DNA of 10,585 nt from Candidatus Avacholeplasma faecigallinarum (GTDB lineage Bacteria > Bacillota_I > Bacilli_A > Acholeplasmatales > Anaeroplasmataceae), in contig DVKU01000209.1 of NCBI GenBank assembly GCA_018715825.1, forward strand, positions 1-10,585, given 5' to 3'. Positions 1 to 5,720 of the stretch are shown piece by piece. Both the position numbers and the translations under genes were made by a program. How positions within the stretch are numbered: the stretch's first letter is position 1; every line of letters starts with the position of its first letter. The notes under the pieces were generated by a model. The model saw nothing but the letters and a program-made list of their open reading frames with translations. It had not been told where the DNA came from and did not search any database.

Positions 1-1
1 T

Positions 2-169
2 GGAGGAGTTGGTTCATCTGGAATAGGTCAATATCACGGTCAGAAGAGCTTTGAAACATTTTCTCATTACAAGTCAATTGTAAATAAATCTAATAGATTA
101 GATATAAATGTTCGTTACACTCCATATAATGACAAAAAAGAAAAGATGATTAAGAAATTACTTCACTAA
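2..169 (+). CDS. Aldehyde dehydrogenase, C-terminal fragment (partial, 5' end outside window)
   Basis: Reading from base 2, 55 codons run to a TAA at 167-169. The peptide opens with GGVGSSGIGQYHGQKSFETF followed by SHYKSIV and, later, NVRYTPYN. This is the C-terminal signature of the aldehyde dehydrogenase superfamily, closest to the class 3 (fatty/aromatic aldehyde) branch, which has a G-G-x-G-x-S-G-x-G-x-Y-H-G stretch, a F-x-T-F-S-H motif and an R-Y-x-P-Y tail. These enzymes oxidise aldehydes to carboxylic acids with NAD(P)+. The catalytic Cys and Glu lie upstream of the window, so activity and substrate cannot be judged. The next gene starts 49 bases downstream on the same strand. Confidence 0.85.
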   Translation, partial: GGVGSSGIGQYHGQKSFETFSHYKSIVNKSNRLDINVRYTPYNDKKEKMIKKLLH

Positions 170-176
170 TTATGTA

Positions 177-198
177 TATGCCTAATATTTTTGGCATA
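177..198 (+). other. Short inverted repeat between the aldehyde dehydrogenase and the membrane protein gene
   Basis: TATGCC at 177-182 is complementary to GGCATA at 193-198, with a 10-base AT-rich loop. It lies 8 bases after the upstream stop codon, where a terminator would be expected, but no T-run follows the stem. It may be a weak terminator, an mRNA 3'-end stabiliser or chance. Confidence 0.3.
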
Positions 199-218
199 AA
201 ATAAAATGGTGAATAAAT

Positions 219-737
219 ATGAGCAAGATTAATTTGTTAGTAGGTTTTGTTATAGTATCAGTTTTAGGATTTGTTTTTCATTTTGCCTTTGATTTTTTCA
301 ATAATCCTTGGCTTAAAATTGTGTTTGCGCAAAATGAAAGTATATTTGAGCATTTAAAACTATTTATATTTCCTACCATTATATATATGCTTTTTGATCT
401 TGCTTTTTCTAAAGACAAAGATGCTATATTTGCATCATATACAAGTGGAATAATAGTTAGTAGTATCTTTATGATAAGTGGATTTTATACCTATAGTGGT
501 ATTATTGGTAAGGATATACTAGCTGTAGATATAGGATTATTCTTTTTATGTGTTATTTTGATTTTTTATTATAGATATAAAAAAATAACACTATTTGATG
601 GAGCAAATAGTGTTATAGCGTTTTTTGTTTTTATAGCGATAATTGAGTTATTTACATTCTATCCAGCTAATATAAATCTTTTTAAGGACCCTACTTTGAA
701 AGCTGGTTTAGAATATCTTGTAAATCTTTTTCGTTAA
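219..737 (+). CDS. Small polytopic membrane protein, DUF6512-like, function unknown
   Basis: This is a 172-residue, very hydrophobic protein with about five predicted membrane segments (roughly residues 5-27, 48-63, 73-91, 99-118 and 130-148). Between the first two lies the polar motif NESIFEHLK (39-47), followed by F-P (51-52). In my recollection this N-E-S-x-x-E-H-x-K-x-x-x-x-P pattern marks the DUF6512 family of uncharacterised Firmicutes membrane proteins; this is recall, not a search result. The start is the ATG at 219. Its ribosome binding site is weak (GGTG at 208-211), so expression may be low or coupled to the upstream gene. The last 14 codons overlap the 3' end of convergent hslO. 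A perfect 13-bp inverted repeat lies inside residues 123-133 and seems to terminate hslO transcription from the other strand. No function can be assigned. Confidence 0.75.
   Translation: MSKINLLVGFVIVSVLGFVFHFAFDFFNNPWLKIVFAQNESIFEHLKLFIFPTIIYMLFDLAFSKDKDAIFASYTSGIIVSSIFMISGFYTYSGIIGKDILAVDIGLFFLCVILIFYYRYKKITLFDGANSVIAFFVFIAIIELFTFYPANINLFKDPTLKAGLEYLVNLFR
579..616 (-). terminator. Probable intrinsic terminator of hslO, embedded in the opposing gene
   Basis: A perfect 13-bp inverted repeat (585-597 with 604-616, 6-base loop) sits within the membrane protein gene. On the minus strand the stem is followed directly by a U-run, the complement of the A-run 579-585. This is a textbook rho-independent terminator about 75 bases beyond the hslO stop. 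On the plus strand the stem is followed by AGCG and then TTTTTT (621-626), which is a poorer terminator. Confidence 0.7.
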
Positions 738-1560
738 AAGTATATTTTTTATTGCAGAAATTACATGTGATTTCTGCTTTTTTATCTTTATTTAAAATAT
801 CTTGTATTTCATCTTTACCTAATGATTTAAGTCCACGCTCGAATCTTTCCTTACTACAATTACAAAAATAAGATAGTTCTTTTGTTTGTAGTAATTCAAA
901 ATCGCCATCGGTAATTTCATTAATTATGTCAGTAGCAGTATAGCCCTGTTCAATCATAGTAGAGCATGGCTTTAGGCTTTTTAATTTGTTTTCTAGCTTA
1001 GTAATTGTTTCTTCAGTAACGCCAGGCATTACCTGAATTAAAAATCCACCAGCAGCAGTGACCTTGCCAGACTTATCAAAAAGAACACCTAAACCGACAG
1101 AAGAAGGTATTTGTTCTGATTTAGCAAAATAATATGCAAAATCCTCAGCAATTTCTCCACTTACGATTTCGCAGCTTGATGAAAATGGGCTACGCATATG
1201 TAAATCCTTTACAACTTCTATAAAACCATTTCCCACAGCATCTTTAACGTTTAACTTACCGTTGTTGTAAGATAAGTATATTCCTGGGTTGTTAACAAAG
1301 CCTCTAACTTTACCATCAGTAGCTTCTACAGTGATTCCGCCTATAGGGCCATCACAGTTAAATTTTATGTTTAAATATTCACCACTTTTATATGTACATG
1401 ACATAATTGCAGCCATTGTTAAAGTACGTCCTAAGGCAGCACAAGAGGTTGGCCATAAGTTGAATAGCTCTTGAGCATGCTTAACTAAGTCAGTTGTTAT
1501 AGCTGCATATATTCTAACAGTTTGATTCATACAATATGCTTTTTGTAAATAATCCTTCAT
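691..1560 (-). CDS. hslO: Hsp33 redox-regulated holdase chaperone
   Basis: The protein has 289 residues, the usual length for Hsp33. In this family, a cytosolic protein switches on as a holdase under oxidative (for example hypochlorous acid) stress, when disulfides form and zinc is released. The N-terminus MKDYLQKAYCMNQTVRIYAA matches the family start, and the core domain includes YLNIKFNCDGPIGG (about 62-75). The C-terminal zinc site is complete: Cys233-x-Cys235 in YFCNCSKERF and Cys266-x-x-Cys269 in CNFC. The start at 1560 has an AGGAGGA Shine-Dalgarno (complement of 1566-1572) at 5 bases spacing and a good promoter just upstream. The gene is convergent with the membrane protein gene and overlaps it by 47 bases (691-737). 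The codons for residues 262-269, which include the second Cys pair, also form the stem of the opposing gene's terminator. It appears monocistronic. Confidence 0.96.
   Translation of the reverse strand: MKDYLQKAYCMNQTVRIYAAITTDLVKHAQELFNLWPTSCAALGRTLTMAAIMSCTYKSGEYLNIKFNCDGPIGGITVEATDGKVRGFVNNPGIYLSYNNGKLNVKDAVGNGFIEVVKDLHMRSPFSSSCEIVSGEIAEDFAYYFAKSEQIPSSVGLGVLFDKSGKVTAAGGFLIQVMPGVTEETITKLENKLKSLKPCSTMIEQGYTATDIINEITDGDFELLQTKELSYFCNCSKERFERGLKSLGKDEIQDILNKDKKAEITCNFCNKKYTFNEKDLQDILNQLSK
754..783 (+). terminator. Probable intrinsic terminator of the membrane protein gene, embedded in hslO
   Basis: GCAGAAAT (754-761) pairs with ATTTCTGC (770-777) across an 8-base loop, followed immediately by TTTTTT (778-783). 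It begins 16 bases after the stop at 737 and works on the plus strand only, as no matching A-run precedes it. It lies inside the hslO coding sequence, over its CxxC zinc motif. Confidence 0.75.
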
Positions 1561-1585
1561 ATTAATCCTCCTATTCCGAGATTAT

Positions 1586-1614
1586 ATTATATAGTAAAAA
1601 TATATAAATGTAAA
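1586..1614 (-). promoter_or_regulatory. Sigma-A-type promoter for hslO
   Basis: Read on the minus strand, TTTACA (complement of 1609-1614) and TATAAT (complement of 1586-1591) are separated by exactly 17 bases. The expected transcript start near 1579 gives a leader of about 20 bases that holds only the Shine-Dalgarno. Confidence 0.75.
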
Positions 1615-1691
1615 ATATGAAACGGTAGAATGTAATATTTTGGGTAATAAAATTTTGTTAAAGTAAAGATTTATGTTATTAAATTTTCTAA

Positions 1692-1705
1692 TGAAAACGT
1701 TTTAA
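1692..1705. promoter_or_regulatory. cre-like (CcpA operator) sequence
   Basis: TGAAAACGTTTTAA matches the Firmicutes catabolite-response consensus TGWAANCGNTNWCA at all but one conserved position (the C near the 3' end is A). It lies 22 bases upstream of the -35 box of the arg promoter, in the gap shared with divergent hslO. The match is by eye. In AT-rich DNA such near-matches can arise by chance, and no ccpA gene is visible here. Confidence 0.35.
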
Positions 1706-1727
1706 TAAATTTTATTTGTCCATATTA

Positions 1728-1755
1728 TTGACATATTTTAACAAACTACTATAAT
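1728..1755 (+). promoter_or_regulatory. Consensus sigma-A promoter of the arginine operon
   Basis: TTGACA (1728-1733) and TATAAT (1750-1755) are both exact consensus hexamers, separated by 16 bases. The expected start near 1762 gives a leader of about 390 bases before argG, carrying the attenuator-like element and the T-box. No comparably good promoter lies between here and the T-box, so the T-box is probably transcribed from this one. Confidence 0.8.
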
Positions 1756-1761
1756 AAAAGT

Positions 1762-1903
1762 ATCTATTTTGGGCTGGCTCCTTAATAGATTTACCTAGCA
1801 AAGATAGTTTAATAAAATAAACTTGAGTATAATTATGAAGGACTAGTAGTTCATAATTATTAGTCTTTTAGAAAAATGGACTAATCAAGTTAGTCCTTTT
1901 TTT
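1762..1903 (+). promoter_or_regulatory. Unrecognised leader element with competing hairpins, possible attenuator or novel riboswitch
   Basis: This stretch lies between the promoter and the T-box and ends in a terminator. It contains an 11-bp perfect inverted repeat (1829-1839 with 1850-1860). It also holds four mutually complementary blocks: A GGACTA 1840-1845, B TTAGTCT 1860-1866, C GGACTAA 1878-1884 and D TTAGTCC 1890-1896. A:B (extended to 1838-1845/1861-1868) leaves C:D free to form the terminator. B:C, with extra T/A pairs, would block it and is largely compatible with the 11-bp repeat. The 5' part (1762-1828) can also form ATCTAT/ATAGAT-type pairings. I see no match to a riboswitch class I know. 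No Shine-Dalgarno plus Arg-rich leader peptide is present, so a ribosome-based attenuator is not supported. It could also be a short terminated RNA. Confidence 0.5.
1878..1903 (+). terminator. Intrinsic terminator upstream of the T-box
   Basis: GGACTAA (1878-1884) pairs with TTAGTCC (1890-1896) across a 5-base loop, followed by seven Ts (1897-1903). It lies about 115 bases downstream of the arg promoter start, so most transcripts would end before the T-box unless the alternative B:C pairing (1860-1866 with 1878-1884) forms. Confidence 0.75.
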
Positions 1904-1910
1904 CTTAGTT

Positions 1911-2123
1911 AGGATATATCGATGAAATAGAAATAGTAGAATAATATATCATATTTAGAGAGCTTTGGATGGTGGAAGCAAGGCTGTGAGTATATTCGAA
2001 CGCATCTATTGAGATTCCAAATGGACGTTTTCCGCGTTAAGGAGTAAAGGTGGTTAGTTATTCTAACAATTAGAGTGGTACCGCGCATTTTGCGTCTCTT
2101 CAATTTGAAAGAGACGTTTTTTT
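1911..2123 (+). promoter_or_regulatory. T-box riboswitch, probably tRNA-Arg responsive (specifier CGC)
   Basis: A T-box leader binds a specific tRNA and allows read-through when that tRNA is uncharged. Stem I has the basal kink-turn region (GATGA 1921-1925, GAG 2011-2013) and a lower helix of AATAGA 1926-1931 with TCTATT 2005-2010. Its specifier loop has AGTA (1935-1938) facing GAA (1998-2000), and its distal loop motifs are AGAGAGC (1957-1963) and GGTGGAAGC (1971-1979). By the family's GAA-NNN-A layout, the specifier is CGC (2001-2003) followed by A, hence arginine, which fits the operon. Stem III is GTTAG/CTAAC (2053-2067). The T-box AGAGTGGTACCGCG (2072-2085) forms the antiterminator: AGAG with CTCT (2096-2099), bulge TGGTACC (2076-2082), GCGCA with TGCGT (2091-2095). 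The TGGT in the bulge would pair with a tRNA 3' end ACCA, so discriminator A is predicted. Confidence 0.95.
2093..2123 (+). terminator. T-box-controlled terminator ahead of argG
   Basis: CGTCTCTT (2093-2100) pairs with AAGAGACG (2109-2116), followed by seven Ts. Its 5' arm is shared with the antiterminator (TGCGT and CTCT at 2091-2099), so the two folds exclude each other, which is the standard T-box switch. Confidence 0.92.
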
Positions 2124-2154
2124 ATTATATAATATAATTTAGGAGGAAAGAAAA

Positions 2155-3375
2155 ATGGAAAAAGGTATTAAAAAGGTTGTTTTAGCTTATTCAGGAGGAT
2201 TAGATACATCAATAATCATTCCCTGGCTAAAGGAGAATTATGATAATTGTGAGGTAATTTGTGTTTCTGGTAATGTTGGACAGAAGGATGAACTTGATGG
2301 TCTTGAAGAAAAGGCTATTAAAACAGGAGCATCTAAATTATATATTGAAGATTTAAATAAGGAGTTTGTAGAGGACTATATTTTCCCTACTCTTAAGGCT
2401 GGAGCAAAATATGAGGGTAAGTATTTGCTAGGTACATCATTTGCTAGACCTATTATAGCAAAAAGAATTGTAGATATAGCTATTAAAGAACATGCTGATG
2501 CTATATGTCATGGTTGTACAGGAAAAGGTAATGATCAGGTACGTTTTGAACTAGCTATTAAGGCTTTTGCCCCAAATATGAAAATTATAGCTCCATGGAG
2601 AGAATGGAATATTAAATCAAGAGAAGAGGAAATTGATTATGCTGAAAGCCATAATATTCCTTTAAAAATTAGTCGTGAAACTAATTACTCTAAGGATAAA
2701 AATTTATGGCATTTATCTCATGAGGGCTTAGATTTAGAATCACCAAGCAATGAGCCAAATTATGATAAGATTTTGGAATTAGGAGTTTCACCTGAAAAGG
2801 CTCCAGATAAGCCTACTTATGTAACAATCGGTTTTGAAAAGGGAATTCCTGTTTCTATTGATGGCAAGAAGCTTGATGCAGTAGATTTAGTATGGCAATT
2901 AAATAAGCTAGGTGGAGCAAACGGTATTGGTATTATCGATATTGTTGAAAATCGTTTAGTTGGTATGAAGAGCCGTGGTGTTTATGAGACTCCAGGTGGT
3001 AGCATTTTATATGAAGCTCATGAGCTATTAGAATCTATTACTCTTGATAAGGATACTTCTCATTTTAAACGCTTGGTTGCTGATAAGTTTGCTGATTTAG
3101 TTTACAATGGTTTATGGTTTACTCCACTTCGTGAGTCTTTACAAGCATTTGTAGATAAAACTCAGGAAAATGTTACTGGTGAAGTAAAACTTAAGTTATA
3201 TAAGGGTAATATTATACCAGCATCAATTACTTCTAAATACTCATTATATAATGAAGAAATTGCATCATTTGGTGATGATGAGGGTGCTTATAATCAACAT
3301 GATGCTCAAGGATTTATAAATTTATTTGGTCTACCAATTAAGGTAAGAGCTTTATTAAACGAAAAAAATAAATAG
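2155..3375 (+). CDS. argG: Argininosuccinate synthase
   Basis: This cytosolic enzyme joins citrulline and aspartate with ATP to give argininosuccinate, AMP and PPi. The 406-residue length is normal. The N-type ATP pyrophosphatase loop AYSGGLDTS is at residues 11-19. [10 protein letters not shown] (90-99) and [15 protein letters not shown] (118-132) are the strongly conserved nucleotide and citrulline/aspartate binding segments. Position 37 onward reads VSGNVGQ, where many homologues have A-D-V-G-Q; this looks like a benign variation. The ATG at 2155 has a perfect AGGAGG (2141-2146) eight bases upstream and lies 31 bases after the T-box terminator. It is the first gene of the arginine operon and is followed by argH after 16 bases. 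Expression should depend on T-box read-through when tRNA-Arg is uncharged. Confidence 0.98.
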   Translation: MEKGIKKVVLAYSGGLDTSIIIPWLKENYDNCEVICVSGNVGQKDELDGLEEKAIKTGASKLYIEDLNKEFVEDYIFPTLKAGAKYEGKYLLGTSFARPIIAKRIVDIAIKEHADAICHGCTGKGNDQVRFELAIKAFAPNMKIIAPWREWNIKSREEEIDYAESHNIPLKISRETNYSKDKNLWHLSHEGLDLESPSNEPNYDKILELGVSPEKAPDKPTYVTIGFEKGIPVSIDGKKLDAVDLVWQLNKLGGANGIGIIDIVENRLVGMKSRGVYETPGGSILYEAHELLESITLDKDTSHFKRLVADKFADLVYNGLWFTPLRESLQAFVDKTQENVTGEVKLKLYKGNIIPASITSKYSLYNEEIASFGDDEGAYNQHDAQGFINLFGLPIKVRALLNEKNK

Positions 3376-3391
3376 TTGAGGTTATTATATT

Positions 3392-4756
3392 ATGGCACAA
3401 ATGTGGGCAGGAAGATTTCAAAAGGATTTAGATAACAAGGTTAATGATTTTAATTCATCAATCAAGGTTGATGGTAGAATGTTTGAAAGTGACATTAAGG
3501 GTTCAATTGCCCATGCCACTATGCTAGGCAAGCAGAAAATAATTTCTTTAGAGGATAGTAAATTAATTGTAAAAACCCTATTAGAAATTTTAGATGATAT
3601 TAAGGCTGGTAAGCTAGCATTAGATCCTAATGCTGAGGATATTCATATGTTTATAGAACAAGAGCTTACAAATAGAATAGGAGAGGTCGGTAAGCGACTT
3701 CATACATCTAGAAGTAGAAATGATCAGGTTGCCTTAGATATAAGACTTTATTTACGTGATGAAGTTAGTGCTACAATAGAGCTTATAAATAACATTATTG
3801 CTACAATCATAGATTTAGCTAATGAAAATAAAGAAACTATTATGCCTGGATACACCCATCTACAAAGAGCTCAGCCTATAACATTCGCTAATCATATTCT
3901 TGCCTATGGATTTATGCTAAAACGTGATATCGAAAGATTAAAGGATGCCAATAAAAGAATGAATTATTCTCCGCTTGGATCATGTGCCTTAGCTGGTACT
4001 ACCTATCCTATAGATAGAGATTATGTAGCTAATGAGCTAGGATTTTCTGGGATTGTAAATAATAGCTTGGATGGTGTTTCTGATCGTGATTTTACCATTG
4101 AGCTTGCTAGCTGTAGTTCGATATGCATGATGCATTTATCTAGATTATGTGAGGAAATAATTATGTGGTGCTCATGGGAGTTTAAGTTTGTAGAGCTAGA
4201 CGATGCCTATTCAACAGGCTCATCTATCATGCCACAAAAGAAAAATCCAGATATTTGTGAGCTAATTAGAGGAAAAACAGGTAGAGTTTATGGTGATTTA
4301 ATTACTCTTTTAACGATGCTAAAGGGGCTTCCATTAGCCTATAATAAGGATATGCAGGAGGATAAGGAAGCTATATTTGATAGTCTAGATACTCTTAAGC
4401 AATGCCTAAGTATTTTAAATCCAATGCTAAAGACTATGAAAATTAATAAAGATAACATGAGAAAGGCAGCAGCTATGGGCTTTATCAATGCTACAGATTT
4501 AGCTGATTATCTGGTAAAAAAAGGTATGGCCTTTAGAAGTGCATATAAAATTTCAGGACAGATTGTAGCTTATTGTATAGATCATAATTTAATTTTAGAG
4601 GATGTTCCTTTAGATGTTTACAAGGAATATAGTGATTTATTTTCACAAGATGTTTATCAATATATTGATTTAAATAATGCAACATTTAAAAGAACTAGTA
4701 AGGGTGCCTCAGCTATTAATAGTGTTGATGAGCAAATAAAGATATTAAGAGGTTAG
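3392..4756 (+). CDS. argH: Argininosuccinate lyase
   Basis: This enzyme cleaves argininosuccinate to arginine and fumarate, the last pathway step, as a cytosolic homotetramer of the fumarase/aspartase superfamily. The 454 residues are the usual length, and the protein opens MAQMWAGRF as in most bacterial ArgH. Visible motifs are HTSRSRNDQ (104-112), MPGYTHLQRAQP (151-162, with the conserved His156) and the superfamily signature GSSIMPQKKNPD (276-287), whose serines lie on the flexible catalytic loop. The ATG at 3392 has a modest TGAGG (3377-3381) ribosome site. The gene follows argG by 16 bases and precedes argC by 4 bases, where argC's ribosome site lies inside argH's last codons, so the two are probably translationally coupled. 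Confidence 0.98.
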   Translation: MAQMWAGRFQKDLDNKVNDFNSSIKVDGRMFESDIKGSIAHATMLGKQKIISLEDSKLIVKTLLEILDDIKAGKLALDPNAEDIHMFIEQELTNRIGEVGKRLHTSRSRNDQVALDIRLYLRDEVSATIELINNIIATIIDLANENKETIMPGYTHLQRAQPITFANHILAYGFMLKRDIERLKDANKRMNYSPLGSCALAGTTYPIDRDYVANELGFSGIVNNSLDGVSDRDFTIELASCSSICMMHLSRLCEEIIMWCSWEFKFVELDDAYSTGSSIMPQKKNPDICELIRGKTGRVYGDLITLLTMLKGLPLAYNKDMQEDKEAIFDSLDTLKQCLSILNPMLKTMKINKDNMRKAAAMGFINATDLADYLVKKGMAFRSAYKISGQIVAYCIDHNLILEDVPLDVYKEYSDLFSQDVYQYIDLNNATFKRTSKGASAINSVDEQIKILRG

Positions 4757-4760
4757 TATT

Positions 4761-5714
4761 ATGAAATATAAGGTTTTTATAGATGGTAAGGAAGGAACAA
4801 CAGGATTAAGAATCTATGAGAGATTTCAAAATCGTGATGATATCGAGGTAATTACTTTATCTGAGGAGGATAGAAAGGACCCTAAATGTCGTGCGATGGC
4901 CATTAATTCCTCTGATATAACATTTTTATGTTTACCAGATAATATTGCCATTGAATCTGTGTCACTTTTAAAAAATAGTCACACTAAAATTATCGATGCC
5001 TCAACTGCTCATCGAACTTTAGATAATTGGGCATATGGTTTTCCCGAATTAGATGAAAAATTTTTAGATAAAATAAAAAATTCTAGATTTTGTGCAGTAC
5101 CTGGCTGCCATGCTAGTGGATTTATTGTCGCAATTTATCCCTTAATAGCCAAGGATATTATACCTAAGGATTATCCTTTTACAATAAATTCTATTACAGG
5201 CTATTCAGGTGGTGGTAAAAAGATGATAAGTGAATACGAGGTTCATGAAAGTAGTTTACTTGATGCTCCACGTCAATATGGTATGGGACAAAACCATAAG
5301 CATCTAAAGGAAATGAAAAAAATAACTGGTATAGACTACGAGCCTATATTTAATCCTATTGTAAGTAACTTTTATAGTGGTATGGTAGTAACGACACCAA
5401 TTCATTTACGATTTTTAAAAAAGAAGCTTACAATTGAACAGCTTCATAGCTTTTATCAGGATTACTATAAAAATCAACCATTTGTTCATGTGATGCCTTA
5501 TAATCCTAAAGGTAATGAAACTGGTTATTTGTCAGCATTACAAATGAGTGGCTATGATGATATGTATATATATGTTTGTGGCAATGATGATAGAGCATCA
5601 ATTTGTGCTGTTTATGATAACTTAGGCAAGGGTGCTTCAGGAGCTGCCATTGAATGTATGAATATCATGCTAGGTATAGAAAAAACTAAGGGCTTAAATC
5701 TTAAAGGAGAGTAA
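4761..5714 (+). CDS. argC: N-acetyl-gamma-glutamyl-phosphate reductase, type 2 (short form)
   Basis: This enzyme reduces N-acetylglutamyl phosphate to the semialdehyde with NADPH. At 317 residues it is the short form. The N-terminal VFIDGKEGTTGLRI (5-18), IDASTAHRT (78-86) and YGFPEL (92-97) resemble the 'type 2' AGPR subfamily better than the longer B. subtilis-like type. The catalytic Cys116 sits in PGCHASGF (114-121), where type 1 enzymes usually have P-G-C-Y-P-T. GYSGGGK (147-153) is conserved, and His179/His181 in NHKHLKEM probably include the catalytic base. The ribosome site AAGAGGT (4747-4753) lies in the end of argH, and argJ follows after 6 bases. Function is secure; the subfamily call rests on recall of the motifs. 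Confidence 0.95.
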   Translation: MKYKVFIDGKEGTTGLRIYERFQNRDDIEVITLSEEDRKDPKCRAMAINSSDITFLCLPDNIAIESVSLLKNSHTKIIDASTAHRTLDNWAYGFPELDEKFLDKIKNSRFCAVPGCHASGFIVAIYPLIAKDIIPKDYPFTINSITGYSGGGKKMISEYEVHESSLLDAPRQYGMGQNHKHLKEMKKITGIDYEPIFNPIVSNFYSGMVVTTPIHLRFLKKKLTIEQLHSFYQDYYKNQPFVHVMPYNPKGNETGYLSALQMSGYDDMYIYVCGNDDRASICAVYDNLGKGASGAAIECMNIMLGIEKTKGLNLKGE

Positions 5715-5720
5715 TTATTT

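Noticed and set aside
1828..1833. TATAAT as a second promoter just upstream of the T-box
   Set aside because: It has no acceptable -35 at 16-18 bases and no proper TGn extension, and it lies inside the 11-bp inverted repeat, so it is better explained as part of that stem.
1835..1846. Leader peptide for ribosome-mediated attenuation (ATG AAG GAC TAG, or a TTG-started frame near 1774)
   Set aside because: Neither has a Shine-Dalgarno, the first is three codons long, and neither carries a run of Arg codons.
1829..1860. ArgR operator (ARG box) in the TATGAA/TTCATA inverted repeat
   Set aside because: The half-sites are 10 bases apart between TGAA and TTCA, whereas the ARG box has about 6; it is also downstream of the transcript start, where an RNA stem is the simpler reading.
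1909..2103. A 64-codon open frame on the minus strand
   Set aside because: It lies antisense to the T-box; the nucleotide conservation expected there comes from RNA structure, and the predicted peptide has no family features.
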